Origin: Thermodesulfovibrionales bacterium
GTDB taxonomy: Bacteria; Nitrospirota; Thermodesulfovibrionia; Thermodesulfovibrionales; UBA9159
Length of the DNA stretch: 53,305 bases
Direction of reading: 5' to 3'
Assembly (NCBI GenBank): GCA_035686305.1
Contig: DASRZP010000084.1
Coordinates: forward strand, 1-53,305
Shown: piece by piece, positions 43,835-53,272 of the stretch
Layout: each line of letters starts with the position of its first letter
How positions within the stretch are numbered: position 1 is the first letter of the stretch
Position numbers and translations under genes: made by a program
Notes under the pieces: generated by a model
What the model was told of the DNA's origin: nothing
Database searches by the model: none
Seen by the model: only the letters and a program-made list of their open reading frames with translations

Positions 43835-44144
43835 ATGGAAGGTTACATCTTAGATATTAATAAAAAACTGCTTAATCGGGTAAGGGACGGAGCTGACCGT
43901 CCCTCCCCACAACACCCCGCATGCGGGTTCACACGGGGCGTTTCGCTGAAATCATCGGGTCGTAACCGGATATCTAAGCTTTTCCCGTTTTGTTACTGCC
44001 GTAAATCTTCAGTCACCTACCATCCTCACTTTTGCGCATTTGTCGGTGCAACCGAGATCACACGACTGCCTTGTGCGTGACGCATAGCTGCGCATACTTC
44101 AGGGCCTAACTGCGAAATAGTCCTTTCGCGCAGACAAAGAAAAG
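43835..44144. other. Non-coding stretch with hairpins, possible mobile-element debris
   Basis: No supportable gene. Hairpins GGGACGG-agctga-CCGTCCC (from about 43885) and CCCCGCATGCGGG followed by CACGGGGCG (about 43915-43940) resemble structured segments flanking bacterial group II introns, but no intron domain V or reverse transcriptase is seen. Remnant status is a guess. Confidence 0.25.
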
Positions 44145-44234
44145 GGGACGTTGTTTCTAATTGTGCACTTATCTCGGCAAGTCAGAGGCAGGGAATACAG
44201 CATTGGCTGAAAGCATTTTTAGAAACAACGTCCC
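44145..44234. repeat. 90-bp REPIN/MITE-like inverted repeat
   Basis: GGGACGTTGTTTCTAA (44145-44160) and its exact reverse complement TTAGAAACAACGTCCC (44219-44234) flank 58 bp. The right arm ends 15 bp before the truncated inositol monophosphatase reading begins. Confidence 0.7.
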
Positions 44235-44248
44235 TGGCAACCCTACGC

Positions 44249-44797
44249 ATTGACGGCACTACCAACTATATTCATGGTTACCCCATGTTTTCGGTATCAA
44301 TAGCGTTGGAGTATGAGAGGAAGATTGTTCTCGGAGTTGTCTTGGATCCCTTCCGAGACGAACTCTTCCATGCGATCAGGGGTGGTGGCGCCTTCTTAGA
44401 CAACAGGCAAATCCATGTTTCCCAAATCACAGCCTTTGATAGAAGCCTTATCGCCACAGGGTTCCCTTTCCGAGCAAAGGATATGATCGATTATTACCTG
44501 GGTGCATTCAAGGCGATCTTCGAAAAAGTGAGCGACATAAGGCGGGCCGGTTCTGCTGCGATAGACCTTGCTTACGTCGCAGCGGGTCGCGCAGATGGCT
44601 TTTTTGAACTGAAACTCAGTCCGTGGGACGTGGCTGCGGGAAGCCTGCTTATCACCGAAGCAGGGGGCATGGTCAGTGATTTCGGCGGGAAAGGGGATTA
44701 CCTCTCAACGGGGAACATAATTGCGGGGAACACAGCTATCCACCCAATGATTCTCGAAATAATTAAGAAGATTTTTGGCGGGAAAGTCGAACAATAG
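44249..44797 (+). pseudogene. 5'-truncated inositol monophosphatase family gene
   Basis: Recognisable coding begins at IDGTTNYIHGYPMFSVSIAL, the metal-binding DGTTN motif of SuhB/IMPase proteins, and continues to a normal C-terminus (LSPWDVAAGSLLITEAGGMVSDFGG with WDVAAG). The first about 80 residues, including the EE metal site and the DPL part of DPLDGTTN, are missing. The break is 15 bp downstream of a REPIN-like repeat, suggesting that insertion or recombination removed the 5' end. The ATG at 44285 could start a 170-aa product, but it would lack metal ligands. Confidence 0.8.
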
Positions 44798-44938
44798 AAC
44801 ACCCGGGTTGTATCATCAGGCCAAGTCTTTGGACCCGCCACGGGTACGGCGTTCCCGCTGACCAGCCTTTTCCGGCAGGGCCGGATCCGCGCTTGGCCAA
44901 AAACAGCTCAGTTCAGTCATAAAGGGGACTACCGACCC

Positions 44939-45206
44939 GCTGCTCCGACGAACTGAAAAGAAAGATCGGTAGGAGGCGTCCCGTATATTACAGGCGCAGA
45001 TAAGATTGTGAGAAAGGGAGCCCTGGTGATATACAAAAACAGAGGAGTCGCAATCTTCCTGTGGAGTTCTGTGACCTCCTTTTCGAAGATTACCATGCCT
45101 TCGTGAAACCGGTACTTCAGGCTTTCTTCTTCTGTTTCATCTCCAACTGGACCTCTTTTTCCAGCTCCCCTATCTCTTCAAGAATCTCATTAAGACGGCT
45201 GTTCAT
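44939..45206 (-). pseudogene. Frameshifted remnant of a conserved membrane-associated protein
   Basis: A strong SD (AGGAGGA) and ATG at 45206 start MNSRLNEILEEIGELEKEV, a coiled-coil opening that stops after 29 codons at 45117. In another frame the reading continues KYRFHEGMVIFEKEVTELHR, ATPLFLYITRAPFLTILSAP and VIYG to a stop at 44939. Joined, this resembles the N-terminal half of a conserved proteobacterial-type protein with a coiled coil, then hydrophobic helices (pattern ...RFEEEV...PVIYG...). That match is from memory. The C-terminal half is absent. Alternatively the 29-codon ORF is a genuine small protein. Confidence 0.4.
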
Positions 45207-45479
45207 CGTTCCTCCTCTCTCGCACTCCCGTTTCCCGGAAAAGGTTGCTCTTCGTCAATGCTATCGCTGTTCCCCCGCCCGTGTTGTAGAAACTATAACA
45301 CTGGTTAGTGTCAATTTCTAAGAGCTTCTATCGTGTTTTGGCGTGAAGAGATGTGCAAGCTCGAAAAAGAGCATACAGACGGACTCCTTGAAGAAGCGCC
45401 ACCATGAAGAAACAGGTGAGGAATGGTAAGATATTGAGAAGGCAGAATGAACACAGACTGGATTCTATGGCGGCGATGA

Positions 45480-45731
45480 ATGATTAGTGGCGGAGAAGTC
45501 ATCATAATTCTTATCGTAGCTTTGATTGTCTTTGGACCCAAGAGACTCCCCGAATTAGGAAGGGCACTTGGCAAGGCGATGCATGAACTCAATCGATCCA
45601 TGCAGGATTTTAAAGCCCAAATGGAAGCTGAGAGTGAGGAACAGCGAAAAGATACCAAGAGTGAGGATGATAGAGTACCGGAGGAAAAGACGATGGCCGG
45701 TGATAAATCTGATTCAAAGGATAGAAGCTGA
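45480..45731 (+). CDS. tatA: Twin-arginine translocase TatA/TatB-family protein
   Basis: 83 aa. One N-terminal membrane helix (EVIIILIVALIVFG, about 6-19), the hinge GPKRLPELGRALGKAM and an amphipathic helix, then a charged tail (EEQRKDTKSEDD...KDRS): the TatA plan. It forms the pore for folded twin-arginine substrates. No tatC is adjacent. The start has no strong SD. It ends 7 nt before the solute-binding protein gene; the tatA/tatB distinction is not safe from sequence alone. Confidence 0.85.
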   Translation: MISGGEVIIILIVALIVFGPKRLPELGRALGKAMHELNRSMQDFKAQMEAESEEQRKDTKSEDDRVPEEKTMAGDKSDSKDRS

Positions 45732-45738
45732 CTTAGCT

Positions 45739-47292
45739 ATGATTGCTGATGTTCTCAGATCAACAATGACACTGCCCCCGCGTATCATCGCCATTTTGCT
45801 CTGTATCTTTCTCTCGGATGCAAAGTTCCCAGCATTGCTGCACGGGGCCACAAATAATGTACCAACCCACAATCCTTATTCTCATGAGGCCATTGCTAGG
45901 AAGATTGCTAGGAAGAATTATCATGGAATCACTCTCAATGTTCTCACCCTGTCGACGCCGGTACTGGGCGAGCCGACTGTTTTGCATGCCAGGGAGTTCG
46001 AAAAACTTACCGGGGCCAATCTCAATGTGACCCGCGTGCCCTTTGACAAGTTGTATCAGGAGACGTTGCTGGGATTAAGGCAGGGCAAATACGACGTACT
46101 GTTTTTCGGTTCGATGTGGATCGCCGATGTGCAACCTTACCTCGATCCAGTCCCCAGACAGATGCTGGAATCGACGCAGTACCAGGAAGTTCTGCCTCAC
46201 TACAGACGCGTGGCAAGTTGGGACGACACGGCTTATATGGTCCCTATCGATGGGGACCGTCATTATCTGCAGTACCGGCGGGACTTTCTTGAAAATCTTA
46301 TGTATAGGACCGAGTTTCAGAAGAAGACGGGGAAAGCCCTCAATGTTCCAACGACATGGCCAGAGCTCCAAGAGATAGCCCGATTCTTTCAAGGCCGAAG
46401 GCTTCCTGATGGCAGCACAATCAGCGGCCTTGCCGAGGTCACAGTGAGTGATGCTCTCCTTGGTAATTACTTCATTAAGCGTGCGGCACCTTATGCAAAG
46501 CACCCTGATGTCAAGGGCGGCTTCTATTTTGACCTCAAAACTATGGAACCTCTCATCAACACTCCGGGATGGGTTGAGGCGCTCAAGGATTTTGTGGCTG
46601 CCCAGGATCTGTATCCGGCGGGCGGGAGGAACATGAGCTTCTTTGATGTGATCAAGACCTTCGGACGCGGCAATGTTGTGTTCTCGGATTCATGGGACGA
46701 TCCTTTTGTCGAGGCCATGGAGCCGGGCAATCCGCTACGCAACAAAGTCGCCGCTGCCCTGTCTCCCGGGTCAAAGCGAGTGTGGAACCGCAGGAGTAAA
46801 CAATGGGACTATTTTCCGGAGGTCAATTATGTCCCCTATATAGCCTATGGATGGACTAGTGGCGTGGCCAAAAACAGTAAGCATAAGGAGGCAGCCTTCG
46901 ATTTCCTCGGATTCTACGCCAACAATAAGAACCACAGGGCCGACCTGCAGGTGGGACGCTTTGGCATAAACCCCTTCCGTCAGTCTGATCAGGATGAGCG
47001 TTTTTGGGTCAGGATTGTCGGATGGGATCCTGCGGTGGCACATTCCTATGTGGAAACACTCAATCGCCAGTCGAAGATGACGAACCGTGTGCTCGATCTT
47101 CGGATCCATAGAGGACAAGAATACGTCTATATCCTTTCTGTAGGGGTCTATCGTGCCCTGACAGGGCGAGAATCTCCCCAGAGTGCGCTGGACCATGTGG
47201 CAGAGAGATGGCGGCAGCTTACCAACCGGATAGGTGTAGACAAACAGCGGAAAGCCTACCGCCAAATTGTTCGTTTTGAGGACAACGAATAG
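45739..47292 (+). CDS. Family 1 extracellular solute-binding protein
   Basis: 517 aa. The N-terminal hydrophobic segment (RIIAILLCIFLS) is a signal peptide or anchor; a start at 45766 is also possible. The rest is a sugar-type SBP: LNVLTLSTPVLGEPTVLHAREFEKLTG, YDVLFFGSMWIADVQPYLDP, PTTWPELQEIARFFQG, GWVEALKDFV, VVFSDSWDDPFV and YGWTSGVAKNSKHKEAAFDF. No permease or ATPase gene follows. Instead it lies 2 nt before a hybrid histidine kinase, so it probably presents a ligand to that sensor rather than to an importer. Ligand unknown. Confidence 0.85.
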   Translation: MIADVLRSTMTLPPRIIAILLCIFLSDAKFPALLHGATNNVPTHNPYSHEAIARKIARKNYHGITLNVLTLSTPVLGEPTVLHAREFEKLTGANLNVTRVPFDKLYQETLLGLRQGKYDVLFFGSMWIADVQPYLDPVPRQMLESTQYQEVLPHYRRVASWDDTAYMVPIDGDRHYLQYRRDFLENLMYRTEFQKKTGKALNVPTTWPELQEIARFFQGRRLPDGSTISGLAEVTVSDALLGNYFIKRAAPYAKHPDVKGGFYFDLKTMEPLINTPGWVEALKDFVAAQDLYPAGGRNMSFFDVIKTFGRGNVVFSDSWDDPFVEAMEPGNPLRNKVAAALSPGSKRVWNRRSKQWDYFPEVNYVPYIAYGWTSGVAKNSKHKEAAFDFLGFYANNKNHRADLQVGRFGINPFRQSDQDERFWVRIVGWDPAVAHSYVETLNRQSKMTNRVLDLRIHRGQEYVYILSVGVYRALTGRESPQSALDHVAERWRQLTNRIGVDKQRKAYRQIVRFEDNE

Positions 47293-47294
47293 CC

Positions 47295-49850
47295 ATGAGA
47301 ATTCAAACCAAAATCATAAGCGCTGTAATGCTTGTTTTCGCGGTCCTTAACTGCGTGTTTACCTTCTATTTCATAAACAGGGAGCGGCATCGTGAGATGG
47401 TTGAGCTTCAGGCAACTATGGAAGAAAACGATGCGCTGCTGAAAGTTGTGGCGGCAGGGCCTCTCTATGATGGAAATGTGGAACAACTCGATGCCATTCT
47501 CGATTCTATCTTCGATCACAAGGATATCGTTCTCATAGAGCTAACTGAATATAACGGGAACATAAAGCTGTTCCGTACGAGATCACCTGAATCAAAGCAT
47601 GCCAAATCGTTCACAAGACGGGTAGTGATCACTCGGGGCATAGATCAACTGGGTGAGATACACACTATATATTCCACAGCGCGCATCGACCAGCTCTTTA
47701 TAGCGTCGGTCAAACGCTCATTCTATTTTGCCCTCCTCATGCTGCTCATGCTTTCGGGCGTTATCTACCTCGTCGCACGAGACATCACAGGTCCCATAGA
47801 GCGTCTGACGAAGTCGGCCTGTGACATGGCAAGCGGGGATTTGGAGCGGGAGATCAGTGCTACCGGCGCCAAGGAGCTGAGGAGTCTTGGACGGAGCTTC
47901 ACGAAGATGCGAGATGCGGTCCGGGAAAAAATGAGGGAATTAGCGGCACAGAACCAGACACTCCTCCGTACACAGTTTTCCATTGATCGTGCAAGGGACG
48001 CCATCTTTTGGGTAAGAAGGGATGGACGCTTTGTCTATGTCAACCATGCTGCCTGCGATTCCCTCTGCTATACGAGAGAAGAACTGCTCTCTCTGTCCGT
48101 GTTTGACATTGATCCGTACCATCCCAGGGAACGGTGGAAGGCCCGCTGGGAAGAGACGCGAAACCTGGGATCTGCCATACTTGAGACCGTTCACCGTGCA
48201 AAAGGCGGAAGGGTTTTCCCCGTGGAACTGTCCATTGACTTCATGAGTTTCGCCGGTGAAGAATATCTATGCGCCTTTGCGCGTGATGTCGCCGAGCGGA
48301 AACGTGCTTCCGCAGAACAACAGAAACTCGTCTCGATCATCGAAACCTCTTCAGATTTGATAGGGATCGCAGATCTGGAGGGCAGGTTGCTCTATCTGAA
48401 TGTCGCCGGCCAGAAGCTGGTGGGCCTTGACAGTTTCGAGGAAGTTTGTAACAAGTCCGTCAGCGAGCTTCATCTGGCTACAGACTACCTCACGGTTGAG
48501 AAGGTGATCCTGCCCTCCGTACTCCAAAGCGGCAACTGGATGGGGGAGGTCTCATTCCGCCACTTCAGGACAGGGGACGAGATCCCCGTCGAGATGAACG
48601 CGTTTCTGATTCGGGACCGTGGCACTGGCCAGCCCATCGCGATGGCCAATATCAGCAGGGACATCAGGGAGCGCAAGCGGGCGGAAGACGAAAGAGCGCA
48701 GCTTGAGTCTCAACTTCTCCAGGCCCAGAAGATGGAATCGGTGGGCAGACTGGCCGGCGGAGTGGCACACGATTTCAACAACATGCTCACTGTCATTTTG
48801 GGGTATGCGGAATTGATCATGAGCCGCCTGCCCGAAGGAGATCCCCTGTCAGAAGATATGGAGGAGATCCACAAGGCCGCTATTCGCTCGAAAGACATCA
48901 CCCGTCAGCTCCTCGCATTCTCGAGGCAGCAGATCATTGAACCGAAGCCCGTTCAACTGAACGACCTGCTCACAGAGATGCAGAACACCCTTGGACGGCT
49001 CATCGGTGAAGACGTTCACCTCTCCGTCTATCCAGGGAACGACCTCTGGATCATTAGTGTTGATCCATCCCAGATTGACCAGATCCTCATTAATCTTGCA
49101 GTGAATGCTCGTGATGCCATGCCCGATGGTGGCAACCTTACCATCGAGACGGCCAATGTCCATGTCGATGAGGCCTCCTGCCGAGATTATGCAGGATTTA
49201 CATCAGGAGACTACGTCCAGCTAACGGTGAGCGACAGCGGGGTAGGCATGGACAGCGAAACCCTTTCCCATGTCTTCGAGCCCTTTTTTACCACCAAGGA
49301 CGTGGACAAAGGCACCGGGCTGGGCCTGGCCACTGTGTACGGAATCGTACGGCAGAACAAGGGGTTCATCAACGTCTATAGTGAACGCGGAGAGGGGACA
49401 ACCTTCAGGATCTCTTTCCCCAGAGCTCCTATAAAAGAGGCGGAGATAACAGAAAAGCATCATGCAACTGAAGCGGCTCCGGCCACAGGGACCGTTCTTT
49501 TGGTGGAGGACGACGATATGGTGCGCTCTGTTGCGACTGCACTACTTCAGGAGCTCGGCTACACAGTCCTAGTCGAAAGCAATCCAATGGATGCCCTTTC
49601 CTTATTGCAGAGGACAGACACGGCCGTCGACCTTCTCCTGACTGATGTGGTAATGCCAGGGATGAAAGGAACCGAATTGCGAGACAGGGCAAGGCTTGCA
49701 CGCCCAACTCTCAAGGTGCTCTTCATGTCAGGATACACAGCCAATGCCATCGTCCATCATGGCGTTCTGGAGGAAGGGGTGCATTTTGTCCAGAAGCCTT
49801 TGAACCTTGACAACTTGGCAAAGAAGGTCAATGATGCTATCCAGGGATGA
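47295..49850 (+). CDS. Hybrid sensor histidine kinase (HAMP-PAS-PAS-HisKA-HATPase-REC)
   Basis: 851 aa. TM helices at about 8-26 and 143-160 enclose a periplasmic sensor domain of about 115 aa; HAMP follows (162-215, [14 protein letters not shown]). PAS domains span about 228-340 and 345-462. HisKA has H492 in [11 protein letters not shown]. HATPase has the N box [14 protein letters not shown] and G boxes DSGVGMD and [11 protein letters not shown]. The receiver (732-851) has phospho-acceptor D784 in [10 protein letters not shown]. Its start is 2 nt after the solute-binding protein stop, so the pair is co-translated and the binding protein is the likely signal input. No separate output regulator is encoded nearby. 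Confidence 0.92.
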   Translation: MRIQTKIISAVMLVFAVLNCVFTFYFINRERHREMVELQATMEENDALLKVVAAGPLYDGNVEQLDAILDSIFDHKDIVLIELTEYNGNIKLFRTRSPESKHAKSFTRRVVITRGIDQLGEIHTIYSTARIDQLFIASVKRSFYFALLMLLMLSGVIYLVARDITGPIERLTKSACDMASGDLEREISATGAKELRSLGRSFTKMRDAVREKMRELAAQNQTLLRTQFSIDRARDAIFWVRRDGRFVYVNHAACDSLCYTREELLSLSVFDIDPYHPRERWKARWEETRNLGSAILETVHRAKGGRVFPVELSIDFMSFAGEEYLCAFARDVAERKRASAEQQKLVSIIETSSDLIGIADLEGRLLYLNVAGQKLVGLDSFEEVCNKSVSELHLATDYLTVEKVILPSVLQSGNWMGEVSFRHFRTGDEIPVEMNAFLIRDRGTGQPIAMANISRDIRERKRAEDERAQLESQLLQAQKMESVGRLAGGVAHDFNNMLTVILGYAELIMSRLPEGDPLSEDMEEIHKAAIRSKDITRQLLAFSRQQIIEPKPVQLNDLLTEMQNTLGRLIGEDVHLSVYPGNDLWIISVDPSQIDQILINLAVNARDAMPDGGNLTIETANVHVDEASCRDYAGFTSGDYVQLTVSDSGVGMDSETLSHVFEPFFTTKDVDKGTGLGLATVYGIVRQNKGFINVYSERGEGTTFRISFPRAPIKEAEITEKHHATEAAPATGTVLLVEDDDMVRSVATALLQELGYTVLVESNPMDALSLLQRTDTAVDLLLTDVVMPGMKGTELRDRARLARPTLKVLFMSGYTANAIVHHGVLEEGVHFVQKPLNLDNLAKKVNDAIQG

Positions 49851-50013
49851 TGACGGGTACGCATAATTAAACATTTTTCCGAAGAACGTTCCATTCAGCG
49901 GGAAACATCGGATATTTGCAATGACCTGACAGTCGGACAGCAAAAAAAGGTGCATGGAGAATTAAGAAAGATTAATGCTTGCCGGTGCGAAAATCTTGAT
50001 ATAATGAATTCAA

Positions 50014-50154
50014 ATGAGAGGCGGTAGAAATAAAAGTTACGAAGTGTCCAAAGAAGGCAGGATTATCATTTACCCATCTCTTTATCAGACGAAACGAGTG
50101 GGTAATATCAGGCGTATTCTCAAACGGCTAATACACATCAAGAAGGGCCATTGA
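50014..50154 (+). CDS. Possible 46-aa small basic protein
   Basis: It starts MRGGRNKSYEVSKEGRIIIY and ends IKKGH, with a TATAAT 8 nt before the ATG. The basic, beta-then-helix pattern could be a small DNA- or RNA-binding protein or a gene remnant. No SD and no family recognised. Confidence 0.25.
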   Translation: MRGGRNKSYEVSKEGRIIIYPSLYQTKRVGNIRRILKRLIHIKKGH

Positions 50155-50363
50155 AAGGTACTCTATGTACTCTATGGACAAGATATTTTTAAATGATGAC
50201 CAGCTTGAAGAATGGGTAGAAGCTGCACTCGGCTCTTGAACACTCTATCGATACCGAAGTTGAGGATGCCCTCATCTTTCGGGATCTCTTAGAGCTGCAG
50301 AAATTACGACTCCATCAAGCAGTCAGTACGCGACTGCCAGTGAGTTCCATTCGAAGCTAAGAC

Positions 50364-50410
50364 AATTGAGGCTCGACAATCCCATAAACGCATTCTTCCA
50401 GCAGTCGAGC
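50364..50410. repeat. Inverted repeat GAGGCTCGAC / GTCGAGCCTC
   Basis: A perfect 10-bp inverted repeat with about 25 bp between the arms, in the gene-poor stretch upstream of the DUF1848 fragment. It is most likely another palindromic repeat or the hairpin of a degraded element. Confidence 0.4.
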
Positions 50411-50563
50411 CTCGCAACTTCTTGCCGGAGTTTAGATGTTCCAACGGAAATACTGATGAAAACTGGTCCCGCTCCTTGACTCACCGTTCATCTTCGGGCG
50501 TCAGGACAATCGATTAATCTACGGGGCGATTTTGAAGTTGCCCCATAATCATCCGGTGCTGGC

Positions 50564-50746
50564 CTATTGACCATTGAACCTATTGATCCATTTGATGTAA
50601 CCTTGGCCTAACCTGTGCATAAACCAGTCAGGGTAAAGAGCAGGGATATCGGTGGCTCTGCCTGCCGATATGATAATAGGAGCTATCCCCTGCTGGTCCC
50701 CACTCGGGGTCCTGATCGTTACCTTCTGCCAGCCCGTAAAAGACAT
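50564..50746 (-). pseudogene. N-terminal fragment of a DUF1848 family protein
   Basis: 60 codons with an SD (AGGGAG) and ATG. The core IIISAGRATDIPALYPDWFM and GYIKWINRFNGQ matches the start of DUF1848 proteins, where S-x-R-x-TDIPA-Y is conserved. Intact members are about 280-300 aa with later cysteine motifs; here a TAG follows and no continuation is visible downstream in any frame. It is thus a truncated remnant, although a short product could still be made. Confidence 0.65.
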
Positions 50747-50870
50747 TTTTCTCCCTGACGGTTAATTGTAGAAAAGACTCTCGATGTTTGAAAAGGGCCA
50801 GGGGCAAACCATAGTGTTGTGTTTAGATGTTTCCAGCTATAGAATATTGAATAGAGAAGAAGGAGAAAAG

Positions 50871-51194
50871 ATGAAAAACCTCTTAATTGCATTGACAGTT
50901 ATATTTACGTTTGTATCGTCCCTTTCTTACGCTGAAGAATGGTGGGGAAGGAGTTATGATTGGAGCTGGGGTTACGGGGCTGGCAGCTGCTTTTTGATCC
51001 CATTGATATTGCTGATTGCCTTCTGGATTGCCGTGGTTATCGGGATGGTCTACTTTGTCAAATGGGTCACGTCAACACGGAAAACGCCTAAGATACAACA
51101 AGAGGATACAGCCCTTGATATCCTGAAGAAACGCTATGCCAGGGGGGAGATTTCCAAGGAAGAATTTGAGAGGATAAAGGAGGATATTCAATAG
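50871..51194 (+). CDS. SHOCT-domain membrane protein
   Basis: 107 aa. A signal-like N-terminus (LLIALTVIFTFVSSLSYAEE, 1-22), a short aromatic/glycine segment, one membrane helix (CFLIPLILLIAFWIAVVIGMV, about 44-64) and a C-terminal SHOCT motif ALDILKKRYARGEISKEEFE (about 83-104). The SD AAGGAG is 5 nt before the ATG; the frame's longer start at 50784 has none. SHOCT proteins are poorly characterised and are often linked to envelope stress or oligomerisation. Confidence 0.85.
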   Translation: MKNLLIALTVIFTFVSSLSYAEEWWGRSYDWSWGYGAGSCFLIPLILLIAFWIAVVIGMVYFVKWVTSTRKTPKIQQEDTALDILKKRYARGEISKEEFERIKEDIQ

Positions 51195-51301
51195 AAAACT
51201 ACACTTCATCCGCAAGTAGTTGAGGTCACTAGTACCCAGCTATCCCCAGGGCATTAAGAAAGACAAGGGAATAGATACAAGATCAATAAAGGAGACATAG
51301 C

Positions 51302-51949
51302 ATGAAGGTAATGGCATTTAACGGAAGTCCAAGGAAAACATGGAACACCGCAACGTTGCTTCAGAAGACTCTTGATGGCTCTGCCTCAAAGGGGGCAGAA
51401 ACGGAACTTATACATCTCTATGATCTCGACTTCAAGGGATGCATAAGCTGCTTTGCTTGTAAAACCATAGGGGGTAACAGCTATGGCAGGTGTGCTGTTA
51501 AGGATGACCTCGCCCCTGTTTTCAATAGGATTGAACAAGCTGATGCCATTGTCCTGGGTTCCCCTATTTATTTTGGTGATGTTTCTGGTGAAATGAAATC
51601 ATTCATGGAACGGTTACTGTTTCCTTATTCAACGTATACCGATCCTCCGCAGTCGCTTTTTCCCAGGAAGATTAAAGCAGGGTTTATCTATACGATGGGC
51701 GTCACAGAGGAGATGATGCAGCAACTGGGATATGCTCAATATTTCAACCGTCATGAAATGATCCTCACAAGGATATATGGCTCTTCAGAATATATGTGTT
51801 CTTTCGACGCCTACCAGTTTGATGATTATTCCAAGGTGCTGGCTACCCGTTTCGACCCCGTGAAGAAAAAGCAGAGGCATGAAGAAGTATTCCCTCTTGA
51901 TTGCCAGAAGGCATTTAATATGGGTGTCAGGTTTGCTGGCGGGAAGTAG
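51302..51949 (+). CDS. NADPH-dependent FMN reductase / iron-sulfur flavoprotein-like
   Basis: 215 aa flavodoxin-fold protein: MKVMAFNGSPRKTWNTATLL with the FMN phosphate loop GSPRKTWNT, then DFKGCISCFACKTIG with clustered cysteines, and IVLGSPIYFGDVSGEMKSFMERL. The compact CISCFAC spacing resembles the iron-sulfur flavoproteins of anaerobes, though only the family-level call is safe. The SD AAAGGAG is 7 nt before the ATG. It stands alone; the nearest regulator gene is the frameshifted lysR downstream. Confidence 0.88.
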   Translation: MKVMAFNGSPRKTWNTATLLQKTLDGSASKGAETELIHLYDLDFKGCISCFACKTIGGNSYGRCAVKDDLAPVFNRIEQADAIVLGSPIYFGDVSGEMKSFMERLLFPYSTYTDPPQSLFPRKIKAGFIYTMGVTEEMMQQLGYAQYFNRHEMILTRIYGSSEYMCSFDAYQFDDYSKVLATRFDPVKKKQRHEEVFPLDCQKAFNMGVRFAGGK

Positions 51950-52245
51950 CAGGGACTGGATGCTGAACCACACCGTTGAAGTCTTTTCTAATATCCTGAT
52001 GAAACTGGTGGTCAGTCGGGATCAGCAATCCATTCCGCGGATCCTCCCCCGAACACAACACCAGCACCGTAAGCCCACGGAGGTAGACAGCCCTGCAGCC
52101 AAACCAGGCACGATCAAGATAACTCGCATCATCATGAAGGGATTCCACTGTCCACAGGAGGGGGTGTGGTTTTGTTTTCTTGCGGGTGGATGTGATTTTA
52201 GTAGTTTTTGAGTGTATTGGATAAAGTCATCCGTTAATTACAAAT
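51950..52245. other. Intergenic DNA between the flavoprotein and lysR
   Basis: 296 bases between convergent genes. No ORF with an SD and a recognisable family, and no clear terminator hairpin; nothing further seen. Confidence 0.35.
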
Positions 52246-53132
52246 CTATGATGCAAGAACCTGTGAGATAAAATTCTCTACGTGCAAAGCTAAAGCCTTG
52301 CCCTTTCCGCAAACAAGAGCAATATGGTCTGGATTGAAATATTTCGCCATTGGAAGAAACCTAATTTTTCTCCCTGCCAAAGGATCAAGCCCCTTGGCGA
52401 TAGTTGCAAATGATATCCCGATACCCGCTTCCACATAACGGGAACTAAGCTCCACATTGCTTGATTCCATGATAACCCTAAATTCGATGCCTTCCGTTGC
52501 AAATCTTTGATCCATGAGCCTTCTGGTACTACTGTCCAAGCTCTTAGGAGGCAGTATCAAAGGATATTGTGCGATGTCTGATAACGTTATCTGCTTTGCT
52601 CTCAGGAGAGGATGTTTATGCGGAACCATCAGCACTGATTCAATCTCCATCCACCTTCTGATCTTCAATCCTTTTGGCACATGAGATTCCAGAGCTATAG
52701 CAATGTCAATCTCCCCCGCCTTTAGTAATTCAATTGCCTGACGCTGGGGTCTGTCAAGTATGGTGAGTTCTACATACGGATATGCTTTCAAATAGGTTTT
52801 GAACTGTTCGGGGAAAGGTGGTACAAAGTAGTAAAGGGGGCTGCTATGCTTAACTTGCCGATGGGTACCCCCCTGATAGCCGAAATATCGTCTGACAGCT
52901 TCTCAAAATCGCTTATCGCAGATGCAACGAATTGGTAGAGTTTCTCACCGGCAGCGGTCAGTGTAAACTTCTTTCTGCTTATACGGTTTATCAGAGGGCA
53001 TTGGAACTCGTCCTCAAGTTTCCTGACTTGCTGGCTCAACGCCGATTGGGTTCTATATGAGACCTTAGCAGCTTTTGTAAAGCTCCCCTGCCTCACCAAT
53101 TGGTAGAAACCGATAATCTGTTGCCATTCCAT
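52246..53132 (-). pseudogene. LysR-family transcriptional regulator, frameshifted
   Basis: Two frames make one LysR protein of about 295 aa. The N-terminal frame gives the winged helix: QIIGFYQLVRQGSFTKAAKV, RTQSALSQQVRKLEDEFQCP and FTLTAAGEKLY. The second gives the effector domain from YFVPPFPEQFKTYLKAYPYV through ELTILDRPQRQAIELLKAGE to the C-terminus. The shift lies in a run of five Cs (minus strand, 52836-52840); one extra C restores the frame. Either a pseudogene or a homopolymer error. The effector is unknown; no divergently transcribed target gene lies within the window. Confidence 0.8.
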
Positions 53133-53213
53133 GATTAGCCTTGCTAATTATATTAAGTATGACAATTATTAATGGTCTCATAATAGTCTGCACATTCTTG
53201 GCCGTCATTCCCG

Positions 53214-53272
53214 CGAAGGCGGGAATCCACTTTGAACAGAATGGATGCCCGACTAAGGATCTCGGGCATGAC
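53214..53272. repeat. REPIN-like compound palindrome
   Basis: Outer arms GTCAT / ATGAC enclose two hairpins, CCCGC-gaag-GCGGG and GCCCGA...TCGGGC. Same plan and nearly the same size as 27325-27383. Confidence 0.6.

Larger units (their letters stand above)
49851..50563. other. Low-coding region with fragmentary ORFs
   Basis: 713 bases without a well-supported gene. A TATAAT at 50000-50005 precedes a 46-codon ORF (50014-50154: RIIIYPSLYQTKRVGNIRRI, basic end). A second short frame from about 50173 ends EEWVEAALGS, and a third from about 50238 reads EVEDALIFRDLLELQKLRLH. They look like pieces of degraded small genes. The clusters at 50364-50410 contain an imperfect inverted repeat around GAGGCTCGAC / GTCGAGCCTC. 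Confidence 0.35.

Noticed and set aside
43835-44080. 81-codon ORF after the EFR1-type gene
   Set aside because: It runs through structured hairpins, has no SD and no coherent protein pattern.
51927-52148. 73-codon minus-strand ORF between the flavoprotein and lysR
   Set aside because: No SD and no recognisable domain; it could be chance.
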